From Sordariomycetes sp. S80-01Y (taxonomy: Eukaryota > Ascomycota > Sordariomycetes), in the NCBI GenBank assembly GCA_037042185.1, contig JAXQJY010000024.1:744001-808000 (forward strand): a DNA stretch of 64,000 nt, written 5' to 3'. Positions within the stretch are counted from its first letter, which is position 1. Every line of letters starts with the position of its first letter. Of the stretch, positions 12,839 to 24,125 are shown piece by piece. The notes below the pieces were generated by a model that saw only the letters and a program-made list of their open reading frames with translations, was not told where the DNA came from and did not search any database. The position numbers were made by a program, and so were the translations under genes.

Positions 12839-13511
12839 GAACAGAGTGAGCCCCGTGAAGGGCAGGGTGTAGGTTAAGGTAAAGGTTGCATTGGCTGGCG
12901 TACAGGTTGCAAGGCAAGGGCTTAGACCCGTGGTGCTCATTTCAAGCGGGAGACAGCGGCAAGGTTCGCTATTACGGGTATCTGCGAGGCGTCGCATGGT
13001 CACTTTGAATGACAATCACTTCACGATAGAACTTGGCTCCACCGCTCCGTGACTTCCTACCTCGTAACGACTGCTCTCTTGTAATCTTCGTAGCACGTGA
13101 TTCTACCAAGCCCAATCACGGATTGGGAATGAAAAATGACAGGGCCTCAGATTAACCGTTGATGGTTCTCGAAAAACCCACAGCTGTGCTTGCTTTGTGG
13201 GCTTGTTCAATGGCCCTGACGTCTTGGCTTTGAATTGTTTTCAGCCGCGCATCGGTGCGGCAGCCCCTTTAAAAAAGGGGTCTTCTAGCCGCTTCAAAGT
13301 TCAGCCGATCCGGCGCAATGACGAGGACCCACATAAATCGACATAACGCCAAGCCCAAGGCGACGCGATGCAAGATGGGATGTCTTTGTTCTGGATGAAC
13401 GTCACCCAACTCCCACATTTCTCCCATTCACTTTCTCTTTCCCCTTCATTCTTTTAAACTTTCTTGTCAGATAATGCGGCGATAGTGTGAGGCGCGCATT
13501 GGACCGCGACA
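12839..13511. other. Intergenic: WOPR 3' region and CFT2 promoter
   Basis: No gene is seen. Near 13410-13455 a long CT-rich run (ending TTTCTCTTTCCCCTTCATTC) precedes the CFT2 start by about 60 bp, as is common in fungal housekeeping promoters. A short inverted repeat is listed separately at 13264-13280. Confidence 0.6.
13264..13280. repeat. Short inverted repeat CCCCTTT-AAA-AAAGGGG
   Basis: Perfect 7-bp arms (13264-13270 and 13274-13280) around a 3-nt A loop, about 230 bp upstream of the CFT2 start. The central A tract recalls AGGGG/CCCCT stress-response elements recognised by C2H2 factors, but function is unproven. Confidence 0.4.
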
Positions 13512-16422
13512 ATGCTCACCTTCTGCCCGCTGCAGGGCGCGTTGACGGAGTCGTCTGCGTCGCAGTCGCTGTTGGAACTGGATGGAGGGGTGAAGGTTTT
13601 GGTAGACCTGGGCTGGGATGGGAACTTTGACATTGAGCAATTGAAAGAGCTGGAAAGGTGTGTAATGCTGCGCGGGTGTACCGGAACCAGCTGACGGCTG
13701 TAGACAAATCCCAACCCTCTCCCTCATCCTCCTAACCCATGCCAAAGCCTCCCACCTCGCGGCCTACGCACACTGCTGCAAGAACTTTCCTCTCTTCACG
13801 CGCATCCCCGTCTACGCGACCCGACCCATCATCGATCTCGGCCGAACCCTTACCCAAGATCTCTACGCCTCCTCGCCCGCCGCCGCGACGACCATCCCGC
13901 AAGAGTCGCTCTCCGAGACAGCATATTCCTTCTCCCAATCGGCTGCGACGCAAGCGCAGAACTTGCTGCTGCAGAGTCCCTCAAACGAGGAGATTGCGCG
14001 GTACTTCTCGAGCATACAGCCGCTGAAGTACAGCCAGCCTCACCAACCGCTGCCGAGTCCCTTCTCGCCGCCCTTGAACGGTCTCACGATCACGGCGTAC
14101 AATGCGGGCCATACGCTAGGCGGCACGATTTGGCACATTCAGCACGGGCTGGAGAGTATTGTCTACGCGGTGGACTGGAACCAGGCGAGGGAGAATGTCT
14201 TTGCCGGTGCGGCGTGGTTAGGTGGCGCGGGCGGAGGTGGTGCTGAGGTTATCGAGGCGTTGAAGAAGCCCACGGCGCTGATTTGCAGCAGCCGCGGCGG
14301 GAACAAGACGTCGCAGACAGGAGGCCGCGCAAAACGAGACGAGCACCTCCTCGAGATGATCAGGTCGTGCGTCACAAAGGGAGGGACCGTGTTGATACCC
14401 GTGGACTCGAGCGCGCGTGTCCTGGAGATGTCGTATCTTTTGGAGCACGCATGGCGCACGGACGCGCAGACCGACGACGGCAAACTCAAGAGCGCCAAAC
14501 TGTATCTCGCGGGACGGAACATGTCGAGCACTATGCGGTATGCGAGGAGCATGCTGGAGTGGATGGACGACAGTATCGTCCAAGAGTTTGAGGCGTTTGC
14601 GGAGGTGCAGAGGAAGGTCAACGGCGCCGGCGAGGGCAAGGGTGCTGGCCCGTTTGACTTCAAGTACCTGAGACTGCTGGAGCGGAAGGCGCAAATAGCG
14701 AAGCTGCTCGAGCAAGGCGTGGAAAACGGATCGACCGAGGGAAGGGTCATACTCGCGAGCGACACAAGCATGGATTGGGGATTCTCAAGGGATATTTTGA
14801 AGGGACTGGCCAAGGACTCGAGGAACCTGGTCATCTTGACAGACCGACCTGCGCTGGCCAGGGAGGATGCTCCGTCTATAGCCAGGACGCTTTGGAGCCT
14901 TTACAACGAGAGGAAGGAAGGCGTCGCGACCGAGCAGGCGAGCAGTGGCGACAGTATTGAGCTTGTCTACGGCGGCGGCCAAGCTTTCGACATCCAGGAG
15001 GCGCAGCGGGAAGCACTGGTCGGCGATGAACTGACCCTGTATCAGCAATGGCTGGCGACGCAGCGGCAGCTTCAAGCAACCCAGCAGACCGGTGGAGCCG
15101 GCGCTCTCGAAGGCACCGTCGACATTGCTGACGACGCCTCCGAGTCTTCCTCCGACTCAGAAGATGAAGACGGCGAGCAGCAAGGCAAGGCCTTGAACGT
15201 ATCCGCGACGCTTAACCAAGCAAGCCGAAAGAATGTGGTGCTGAAGGACGAAGACCTCGGCATCAACGTGCTCATCAAGAAGAAGGGTGTCTACGACTTT
15301 GACACCAGGGGCAAGAAGGGCCGTGAAAAGTCGTTCCCTCTCACGATTCGAAGAAAGCGAGCAGATGACTTTGGAGAGATGATCCACCCAGCCGACTTCC
15401 TCCGAGCAGAGGAGAAGGAAGAGGACAACGCGGATGGAGGGCCCACGGCCACCGACGACGATAAGCTCGGCAAGAAGCGCAAGTGGGATGGCGTTGCGGC
15501 TGCTTCCTCGAACAAGCGCGCTCAACCTGGCAAGCCTGGCGTTGCGGATGACGAAGGCCACGGTGCCAACGACGGCTTCGTGGCGGACGAGCTCGACACC
15601 GTCGAGGACGACGAGCCGGAAGAGACGGGCGTTCCCTCGAAGCTCGTCTACACCACCGAGACGGTCGTTGCCAACCTCAAGATCGCCTATGTCGACTTCA
15701 GCGGGTTGCACGACAAGCGATCGCTAAACATGCTGATCCCGCTCATCCAACCGCGTAAGCTCATCCTCGTCGGCGGAAACCACGACGAGACGAGAGCTCT
15801 CGCAGACGACTGTCGCAGTCTGCTGGGCGGAGCAGGCGACCGGGCAGTCGAAGTCCTCACACCGCAGGTGGGCGCCTGGGTGGACGCCAGCGTGGACACG
15901 AACGCCTGGGTGGTCAAGCTCGCCGACCCACTCGTCAAGAAACTCAAGTGGCAGAACGTCAAGGGCCTGGGCATCGTCACCATCAGCGGCCAACTCCTTG
16001 CCCAAGGCCTCGACTCTTCCCCACCAAAAGAAGAGCAGCCCCCCGAGGAAGCGCCCTCGAAGCGGCAGAAGACCGATCTCTCCGCCGCGGTCGCGCTCAC
16101 GAACAACTCCCTGCCGGCATCGACGCCCACGCTGGACATGCTGCCGATGCACCTGGCGTCCGTGGCGCGCACGGCCGCGCAGCCGCTCCACGTGGGGGAT
16201 CTGAGGCTGGCTGACCTGCGGAGAGCGATGCAGAGCGCGAGCCACACGGCTGAGTTTAGGGGAGAGGGCACGCTGGTGATTGACGGGTGCGTCGCGGTGC
16301 GGAAGACGAGCCAGGGCAGGATAGAGGTGGAGAGCGTGGGCTTGCCGATGGGAGGCAGGCGGAGCGCGCTTTACGAGGTCAAGAGGGTTATTTATGATAA
16401 TTTGGCGGTCGTCGGTGCGTAG
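13512..16422 (+). CDS. CFT2: Cleavage and polyadenylation factor subunit 2 (CPSF100/Cft2)
   Basis: Nuclear mRNA 3'-end processing subunit. Two exons, 13512-13657 and 13704-16422, flank a 46-nt intron (GTGTGT..TAG with a CTGAC branch). The product is about 954 aa, normal for Cft2. The start MLTFCPLQGALTESSASQSL and the segment PTLSLILLTHAKASHLAAYA mark the metallo-beta-lactamase fold. The HxHxDH catalytic motif of CPSF73 is degenerate here (THAKASH), as expected for this non-catalytic paralogue. A beta-CASP region follows (ALICSSRGGNKTS; VILASDTSMDWGFSRDILKG). An acidic Ser/Asp-rich insert (about residue 440 on) and a basic patch (GKKRKWDG) precede the C-terminal domain. It partners Ysh1/CPSF73. 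The joined frame is uninterrupted, so the gene looks intact. Confidence 0.94.
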
Positions 16423-16828
16423 AAGTCGGATGCATGTATTATAGGCGTTATGCTGGGACGCAGCTAGATGGGAATTTGACTACCGCTGGCCTTTGTATCA
16501 GACTCCGAGCCTGCACCTAGCCCCTTTTCTCCGCTGCCTAGGCGCTTCTGCCCCACCTAAATCCCTATAATCAGACTACCAGCCGAAATCCTAAAGCCAT
16601 GCTGCCTCCAGTTGCTGATGTTGTGACGTCTACTTCTATTTTTTCAGTACAAACTGACTTGGTCTAAACCATTGCCGGCGACGCGATGCATGCTCGCCGC
16701 CTGGACGTGATTGGTGCTACAGGCGCTCGACCAACATGCACTTTAGCAGCTGGCACACGGGATCTGCCTAACGACTTCCCCGCCACAGTCAACGTCCCTG
16801 CCATGGTCACAACTTCGACAATGCTTCC
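16423..16828. other. Intergenic between CFT2 and the NLR gene
   Basis: About 400 bp with no gene seen. It holds the 3' region of CFT2 and presumably the NLR promoter. No clear TATA box was found. Confidence 0.5.
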
Positions 16829-19800
16829 ATGACCATCAAAATCTGGATCATGGCTTCCTCAGTTGCATCAAGCGTCTGCGCTTCACCTGGCGAGGACGAC
16901 GTCCATGAGACGAGGAATGATAGCGGCGCGAAACGTGCCCGCGTACCAGCCGCAGCCGACTCGCTACAAGGCGCAAAAAGACACAAGAACCACCGTCGGG
17001 CATCCGACGACGATCCCGAAGTTACCTCCCAAGATCGAACACGGTCGCGCAAATGTCTGAGCTACGACGACTACACCGTGGCATGGATATGTGCCCTGCA
17101 TCTGGAGTTGGCGGCTGCCCGGGCCGTACTGGATGAGGTTCACGAGGACCTACCGATGAATCAAAGAGATAGCAATCATTATACTGTGGGAAACATAAGA
17201 GACCACAACATCGTTATTGCTTGCCTCCCAACGGAGAAATATGGAATTGTTAAAGCAGCCAGCGTTGCCTCGGACCTCAAATGGACCTTCAAGTCGATTC
17301 GCTTTACATTCATGATTGGGATTGGCGGTGCCGCCCCCAGTATGGTCGATCTGCGGCTGGGAGATGTCGTAGTTGGCGTCAGAATCATGCAGACCGACTT
17401 CGGGAAAATTACAGAAAATAACTTCAAGCGAACGGCGTCTTGGAGCCGACCCCCAGATAGCCTCGGCACTCTGATCCCAAAGTTGCAAGCGAGGCATATG
17501 ACAGAAGCCCCTCGCTTGTCTAGCATAATTCAGAACAAGTTCAGACGGCTTCCGGAGTTTCGACATCCGAATCTGGAGGATCGACTCTTCCAAGCGACCT
17601 ACGAGCACGAGTCCACCACACTGGGCTGCGACAAGTGCGATCGCACGAAGCGGGTCCATAGAAGCCAACGAGAATCAAACGAACCTATGATACACTACGG
17701 AGCCATAGCGTCATCTAGTCAGCTTATACGAAGCGCCACTTACCGAGATGATATCGCGCGTGAGCTGGACATCATCTGTTTCGAAATGGAGGCGGCTGGC
17801 ATCGTGGACACACTTCCGTGCCTGGTGATCCGGGGCATCTCCGATTACTCTGACTCTCACAAGAACAAGCACTGGCAGAGATACGCAGCGGCCGCCGCGG
17901 CAGCATGTGCTCGAGAGTTACTGGAAGAATGCCGCGAGGCTGGGGTGGACACATGCACAGCACAACCCACGGAATTGGCAACGACAAAGCGTCTGATTGA
18001 AGTCTTGAAGTTTGACAGCATCCAATCTCGCGAGCAAGCTATCAAGAGAGCGCACGGTCAAACTTGCAAATGGTTACCTGAGCATCCTGAATACAGAAAC
18101 TGGCTCGATAGGCGGCTAATCTCGAACCACCATGGTTTCCTCTGGGTTCGCGGAAAACCAGGCGCTGGGAAATCGACGATCATGAAGTACGCCTATTCAG
18201 AACTGAGAATTAGAGCCCGGCCCGCTAGTGCCACAATAGCCTTCTTCTTCAACGCTCGGGGTGAAGGCTTGGAGAAATCTGTGACAGGAATGTTCAGGTC
18301 CTTGCTCTGGCAGCTGCTCCACAAGTTTCGCGATCTCTCCGTGGAACTCAAAGATCAAGGCTTTCTCTGCCTCGAGAAAGGGGAGTGTCCTCCTTTGAAC
18401 ACCTTAGAAGATATTTTCAGCACAGCTGTCCTATCTCTAGGAAATCGGTCCCTCACGTGCTTTATCGATGCCTTAGATGAGAGCGACGAACAGCAAGTGG
18501 TCGAGATGATTCATTTTTTTGAAAGCCTCGCTGAACAAGCATCCTCAACCCGCATCGAGTTCCGTGTTTGCTTCTCTAGCCGACATTATCCTTATATCGA
18601 TATTCGGAGAGGACGGCAGATTGTTTTGGAGACCCTGACGCAACACCGCCAAGATATGGAAAGCTACGTAAAGGACCGGCTGCGCATCGGCGAAACTGAA
18701 ACTTACGATAGTATGCGGCTTGGTATAATAGAGAAAGCTGCTGGAGTTTTCCTATGGGTGGTGCTTGTTGTCCAGATTCTCAACAAGGAGTATAGAACTG
18801 GCAGGATGGCTCTTGAGACCAGATTAGCGGAGCTCCCAAGCAGCCTGAGCGAGCTCTTCGAAGACATTCTTCGCCGTGGTCAAGAAGATATGTGTCAGCG
18901 AGACCATGATGAGTTACTACTCTCTGTTCTTTGGACCTTGTATGCGGAGAAACCACTAAGCCCACGGGAATTTGACCATGCTCTCTGGGCTGGTCTACGC
19001 TCCGAGCACTCGATCGGAACGACACCGCCAGATGTTGTCGCTCGCAGTAAAGATGTTAGTACCGGGAGATACATCATCAGCTCCTCCAAAGGACTTGCTG
19101 AGCTCACAGAGACTGAGGAACCTACTGTTCAGTTTATCCACGAATCTGTCAGAGACTTTTTGATCAAGGACAGAGGTCTATGTCTCCTCTGGCAAAATTG
19201 CGGAGTTGAGTCGTTGGACTACATCGGATTGAGTCATGATCGGTTGAAAATCTGCTGCCAGTCATACCTACAATACTTTCTCGCACAGAAATTCCGGGTA
19301 GTCTTTCACGTACGAAACCAAGTGAAATGCCCGCAATTTACTGGGAATGATCTTGAAGAAAAATTCACCTTCCTGCGATACACCGCTCAAAACATCTTGT
19401 ATCATGCAAACAAGGCGGCAGCATCCACTCAGCAAGGCGACTTCCTGTCACGGTTTCCGTTTGCCGACTGGGTGGGAGCTGTGAATGTTCATCAGAACCA
19501 AGCACGTGCTTACACCGAAGGGGTATCCTTGATGTATGTTCTCGCCGAAAGAGGCTTTACCAACCTTGTCAGGGCAAGGGATGTTCTAAAAGAAGCGTGC
19601 CCTGATGCCCGTTCAGCAGAGAGGTTCCGATATCCTCTATTCGCCGCTTTAGCAAATGGCAAGATAGATACCTTCTGTGCTCTTCTGGGCCTGTCTACCA
19701 GGTATTGGGGAGAAACTGATGTCACGGAACCCTTGAGTACAAGGAGAAACTACGCAGAATATCATAAGACCAAGCTCACGCCGTTATTGTGGGCGGTAAA

Positions 19801-19966
19801 CAGGGGACTGAAGGATATTGTACGATTGCTTTTAAAGAGAGGCGCTAAGGTCGATAAAGAAGACCTCAACGGTGACAGAGCTTTGTTTCGAGCCATGGAC
19901 CTTGGTCACACCGAGATCGTAGGAATCTTGATACACTATGGAGCAAGAAAAAGTCGGCGGAGATAG
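16829..19966 (+). CDS. NLR-like protein: Pfs/PNP_UDP - NACHT - ankyrin (C-terminus truncated)
   Basis: A single open frame of 1045 aa. A basic, low-complexity N-terminus is followed by a nucleoside-phosphorylase-like (Pfs) domain, residues about 78-370 (YDDYTVAWICALHLE; FEMEAAGI; RGISDYSDSHKNKHW). A NACHT NTPase comes next, with P-loop GKPGAGKST at 442-450 and Walker B CFIDALDES at about 544-552. Two ankyrin repeats end the frame (LTPLLWAVNRGLKDIVRLLL; FRAMDLGHTEIVGILI). This is a well-known fungal NLR architecture linked to heterokaryon incompatibility and non-self response. Start choice is 16829; the ATG at 16850 is an alternative. The frame stops in the middle of the ankyrin tract, and ankyrin-like peptide continues downstream in other frames (next entry). 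The protein may still be made in shortened form. Confidence 0.88.
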   Translation: MTIKIWIMASSVASSVCASPGEDDVHETRNDSGAKRARVPAAADSLQGAKRHKNHRRASDDDPEVTSQDRTRSRKCLSYDDYTVAWICALHLELAAARAVLDEVHEDLPMNQRDSNHYTVGNIRDHNIVIACLPTEKYGIVKAASVASDLKWTFKSIRFTFMIGIGGAAPSMVDLRLGDVVVGVRIMQTDFGKITENNFKRTASWSRPPDSLGTLIPKLQARHMTEAPRLSSIIQNKFRRLPEFRHPNLEDRLFQATYEHESTTLGCDKCDRTKRVHRSQRESNEPMIHYGAIASSSQLIRSATYRDDIARELDIICFEMEAAGIVDTLPCLVIRGISDYSDSHKNKHWQRYAAAAAAACARELLEECREAGVDTCTAQPTELATTKRLIEVLKFDSIQSREQAIKRAHGQTCKWLPEHPEYRNWLDRRLISNHHGFLWVRGKPGAGKSTIMKYAYSELRIRARPASATIAFFFNARGEGLEKSVTGMFRSLLWQLLHKFRDLSVELKDQGFLCLEKGECPPLNTLEDIFSTAVLSLGNRSLTCFIDALDESDEQQVVEMIHFFESLAEQASSTRIEFRVCFSSRHYPYIDIRRGRQIVLETLTQHRQDMESYVKDRLRIGETETYDSMRLGIIEKAAGVFLWVVLVVQILNKEYRTGRMALETRLAELPSSLSELFEDILRRGQEDMCQRDHDELLLSVLWTLYAEKPLSPREFDHALWAGLRSEHSIGTTPPDVVARSKDVSTGRYIISSSKGLAELTETEEPTVQFIHESVRDFLIKDRGLCLLWQNCGVESLDYIGLSHDRLKICCQSYLQYFLAQKFRVVFHVRNQVKCPQFTGNDLEEKFTFLRYTAQNILYHANKAAASTQQGDFLSRFPFADWVGAVNVHQNQARAYTEGVSLMYVLAERGFTNLVRARDVLKEACPDARSAERFRYPLFAALANGKIDTFCALLGLSTRYWGETDVTEPLSTRRNYAEYHKTKLTPLLWAVNRGLKDIVRLLLKRGAKVDKEDLNGDRALFRAMDLGHTEIVGILIHYGARKSRRR

Positions 19967-20700
19967 TGAAGGCCAGGGGACAGCACTTCATCGAGCAGTA
20001 TTGAAGGGAATCAGCGTAGAGGGGTTGCAGTTGCTGATGGGATGCGAAGCAGATGTAAATGCCCGAATACTACTACTAAGGCAGCTTTCCTGAGTCCCCT
20101 CGCCACCTATAGAGGTTCATCGGCTGCAAATGCATACAAAGATGAACAGATGCCACTTCACGTCTCTTACAATAAGCAAGGTCTCGTAGCACTCCATCTG
20201 GCTAGGTTCTTGGTTGCCCAAGGAGCCAATGATGACACACAAGATGGCAATGAAAGGACCCCGCTCTTTATAGCTTGCCAGTCTGGAAATGTAGACTTGG
20301 CTGCGTTTCTGTTCAAGGCTGGGGCTAACATTAACACTCGGCGCGGCGTCTCAGGCCGCACGTTGCTCCACAAAGTCTGAGCTATCATATAATCTGCACC
20401 CAAATTGAGGCTGTTGATTAATAAATGTGCTGAAATGCAATGCTAGCGACGGTGGTGGCCGTGCGCCTCTTCACCGGGCCGCTCCGTAGAACACATCCCG
20501 AGCGATCGAGCAATTGGTTGAATCTGGGCCAGATATTGACAAGCGTGATATAACCGACCAGCTGCCATTTTACGTAGCCATGAGATACGACGCCGAGGGG
20601 CCCATAGAAGTAGTAGTTAATATTAGAGCGTATATTAATACTAGGGACCAGCACGGTCACACGCCGCCTTTTCATACTATCATACTATCATATTATCCTT
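19967..20700 (+). pseudogene. Frameshifted remains of the NLR ankyrin-repeat tract
   Basis: Ankyrin-like peptides continue after the NLR stop in shifting frames: GTALHRAVLKGISVEGLQLL near 19978-20040, then TPLFIACQSGNVDLAAFLFK within 20260-20315 in a frame stopping at 20380, then VESGPDIDKRDITDQLPF near 20515-20570. At least three frame changes or stops separate them, with no splice signals that would rescue them. The first break lies beside an A5 run (19946-19950). DNA becomes AT-rich after about 20560, which could reflect C-to-T decay such as RIP. Read as one ankyrin array now degraded, or partly as an assembly problem. Confidence 0.75.
20673..20696. repeat. Short 8-bp tandem repeat (CATACTAT-like, three units)
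   Basis: Three head-to-tail 8-bp units, the third with one change, at the AT-rich end of the decayed ankyrin tract. It looks like simple-sequence slippage. Confidence 0.7.
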
Positions 20701-21080
20701 TTCTCCCCTATTATCTACTAAGATATTAATAGCTGTCAGGGCTAATCCTATACCCATAACGGAAGCGGAACAGTAACGCAAAAATTTCTTCCGCTATGTA
20801 TACATCAAGGTAATGATTTTATGAAATAACATGAGGGCAAAGGGTTGATTAAGGTAAAGTATTAGAGAAGGAAAATATCATTGTTAAAAGGAAGGAAGCC
20901 TCATCCCATAACGGCGGGATAGAGGTTTCGGAAGGTAAAGAAAGGGATGTGCTGAAAGGCCTATCTAGTAGTATAGAAGGGTCTGCTCTATCGGTCTCAC
21001 TCATACCAACAAATACAGTTGTCCCGCTTGTCGACTGTGCAATCCTTGTGAGTAGAATCTGTGATGCTTTCGAAAATCTC
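20701..21080. other. AT-rich intergenic stretch
   Basis: About 380 bp between the NLR remains and the 3' end of the F-box-like gene. It is AT-rich, with a CCATAACGG motif seen twice (near 20753 and 20906). No gene is seen. It may be RIP-affected repeat debris. Confidence 0.4.
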
Positions 21081-22519
21081 TCATCCGTCGATGTCTAATA
21101 GATCCCTGGGATCTTGCCCCTCCCAAAACTCGTCCCATTCGCGTTCCAGCATCTCTTTGCCTTCCACCTCTTCCAATCTGCCGGCATCCCAAAAGACATA
21201 GCCCCAACTCCGGATGTCGTCAGATAAGAAGTATCCATACAGGCTGCTGTACGTGTCCCGCCACAAGTACGTCCACGCGAGCGGTGGCGCACCTACAGCG
21301 ACGGAATCCCCTTGAAACGGCAGGGCCTGCCTGGTGGCTTGCAATCGGTCCTTGTCGGATGGATGGTTCTGATATCTCTCTGTTTGAAAGTCCTCGCCCA
21401 GCATGCCCATCATTGTGCTGAGAGGTATGTAGGACGAAACCAAGTGCTTTTGCATGGTTTGGACCAAATCCTCATGATTCATGATATCAAATGAGACGGC
21501 ATAGAGCAGTGGAAGTCCACACAGCACCACGCCCTCTCGAAAACTTCTAGATGAATCTTGGATCATTAGTGTCGAAGAGTCGGGGCCTGACCGCGGAACT
21601 TACAGACATCATCGAGATCGAATGACCCGACTGGGGTGGGAGGTCTCTCTTGGTCTTCAAAACGGGGGTTGTCTGGATGCAAATCCCATTTGATCTCTTC
21701 AAACACTGACTCATACTTCTTTTCAGCGAACTGACAGAGGGTGTGGAGCCTCTCGGCTTCCCAAGGCTGTATAGTCCCCAGGAGCTCCTCCACTTGTTGT
21801 CGCTGAACTTGCGGCATATTCTCCTGCCATAGATGCGGATCGAGAGGATTCGCTATGCGGCTTAGCAGTTCGAAGTGGTATACCGCCCGTAAAAACCGCA
21901 ACCTCTCCGTAGCACTGAGACCAGACTTTTGCTGCGCAGAGTTGTTGGCGTCCCCATCCGATCCTGCCACGACAAGGTCAAGATTATGCAGTACATGCAT
22001 TGAAAACGCGTCTAGCATTGGCCTCGCATATCGGAAATAAAAAGCCGACATCTGCTCGAGGGTCGACTGTTCGAGCTGATCGAGGGGCACCTGGCGCGTT
22101 CTTAGTACGTGAAGCGCATCCTCGTTTGTTTCGCGCCGCAGCGGCCCAGAGACAAAGACGGCGTAAGCGTCCGCATATGCGGTGCCTAGAGTAGTCTCGA
22201 GGCTTTCGCGGAGTATGTGTGTCCGATCGTGTCGATACTGCTGGTGAAAGACCCGCGACGCACCAACGGTGCCCCTTAACCCGCTTAGATCCAGTGTTGA
22301 GAGCAGGTACCGTCTGATCTCAGGAGGCAGGGTCTCGAGTCGTCTCGAGTGTGGTGGCCCGTCGGTGCGTGGAATCTGCACTGCTTTCGGGGTCGTATTA
22401 AGGGCTGCGACGGTGTCACCGGTGGGTTGCGTGCCTGCAGTTGCTACGGGGCTTGTAGCAGCTGGTCGATGATCGAAGACATACTTCGCCCGCTTCAGCT
22501 TGTTTAACCAATCACCCAT
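21081..22519 (-). CDS. F-box-like hypothetical protein
   Basis: A minus-strand gene with two coding segments, 22519-21604 and about 21556-21081. An F-box-like stretch lies at residues about 61-95 (LETLPPEIRRYLLSTLDLSG), suggesting a substrate adaptor of an SCF ubiquitin ligase; the rest is helical and unrecognised. The donor GTAAGT at 21603 is clear. Keeping the downstream frame needs the acceptor at 21557 (CCAAG); the better-looking CTAG at 21547 breaks the frame. With 21557 the product is about 463 aa. The C-terminal part (WTYLWRDTYSSLYGYFLSDD; WGYVFWDAGRLEEVEGKEML) is typical of fungal orphan families near NLR genes. The exon junction is uncertain; the coding nature of both segments is likely. 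Confidence 0.65.
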
Positions 22520-23993
22520 GACGAAGAAGACTCTTTAACGACACAACAGGACGAGATGCGATAGAAAGCCGAGAATCAAGAGATTTAGGTGACGCTCCCT
22601 ACTGTGGCATAGAATCTGACCTAGTCCGCCAGAGTCTATCCGATTGCAGCATCACTACGGTTGTCCGAAGTTCGTCAAGTAAACGCCTTGGGTGCGCTAG
22701 GGTTCAATGTTGTAGCCGCGCGCGAAGGTCGTCCAATTGCCGCTAAGCGACCTCCCATACAAAATGCAAGGACTGCATTCGGAGGGCGCTTGGATGATGA
22801 AGTGTTTTCTCTTTTAGAATTATTTTACTCTAAAATGATATGCTTCGATTACCAGGACTGCTTCAGTTAATCGAGCAAGTTAGCGCGTGCGTGACGCGCT
22901 CCAGATTTGGGGACGATGGTTGATAATTGTCAGTCTTTTAAACCCAAGACTAACGATGAGTTAAGCTCGCACCTACGTCGTAGCATACTGTAAACGATAA
23001 AGCGATAATATATCATACCTACCCTTTGCTTGGTCCGGATCCGAACGTCCAAGCATGGTCCCCGCCGTGATATCGGGCGAGCTAGTGGCGTTCTGACTGG
23101 GCGTCAAGATCCAGCAATGCCAAGCGCGCACCATCGCGTCAAGCTTATTAACATGCTTAGTTTCAGGCAGACGATAGGAGTGGATGCGCAAGCTCGAGAG
23201 TACGCTGTACCATGGTTGGCAACTGCCTACCAGATCACTAGTTCAGGTTACCTGGGAATGGAAGTCCGCGGCACGGGGAGGCTCGCCCCAACGGCTAGTA
23301 AACGACGCCACGGCGGTGTCTGGCGGGTTTAGCGGGATTGAACAATGCCTATTTGTGCGTGTAGCTACACCGGCGATCGCAGCCTCGGGATGGCAGTCGT
23401 TCTCCACAACTCTAGTTAAGCACCTTTATGCGAGAGGGAAAATAATGCGGGTTTGTTCGAGACCATCTCCAAGCATTCGGTTCTCGTGACCAGTTCGGAG
23501 ACATTCGCTCGGTAGCTCGCCACATGTGCTATCGAATAGTCGTGTCTAACCCCCGGCTAGCCGCCCTCGAGGTTCGGTAGCGCACCAATGAAACAGGCCT
23601 GCGACGCGATTTCCGAGCTTCAGTGCACTTTTTAGTGACGATTTCAAGAGTGGCACATGGGTCAAATACCGCACCTATCGTCAGTGATAGCAACCAGGTG
23701 CGTGGAGCCTCGTGAAGTTCCTCTCTGGAAACAACACCCCACGATTTACCCCAGCATGTTGTGCACATCCCCGCGATTCAGTAGTGATCGTGTTTTCGCG
23801 GCCATCGGGGTGCTCTCCATTGGCTCGGATGGCATGTAGACCATCCTGGAGATCGATTAATTAGTCTGCGCTGCTGCGGATACTCCACCAAAACTTCATC
23901 TCTTGGTATTAGGCCAACAAGCTGTAAGAATAGCTTGAAGTGAACAGTACCTTATGCGACGAACAGAAACCTCTCAGGACACCAGTATATCTG
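22520..23993. other. Intergenic, no gene seen
   Basis: About 1.5 kb between the divergent F-box-like and GH43 genes. Only short meaningless frames are present. An AT-rich pocket is centred near 22800-22870. It holds two promoters and possibly old repeat debris. Confidence 0.5.
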
Positions 23994-24001
23994 TATAAAT
24001 A
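23994..24001 (+). promoter_or_regulatory. TATA box of the GH43 gene
   Basis: TATAAATA, 125 bp upstream of the chosen GH43 start at 24126. Position and consensus fit a regulated secreted-enzyme promoter. Confidence 0.6.
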
Positions 24002-24125
24002 GAAGAACAGCATCCGTGTTTGCTTCTTGTTTCGGCAGCATCACTCACCTCGCGCTCTTCCTCATCTTCAGCGCCTGAGTTTGCGACGCAGGCCTTTGGG
24101 TTCACAGCCACTCATGACTCCTACC

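Noticed and set aside
15157-15711. Antisense frames of 170-220 codons over CFT2 (also 14163-14834 and 15687-16271)
   Set aside because: They lie wholly within a well-supported coding gene and have no recognisable features.
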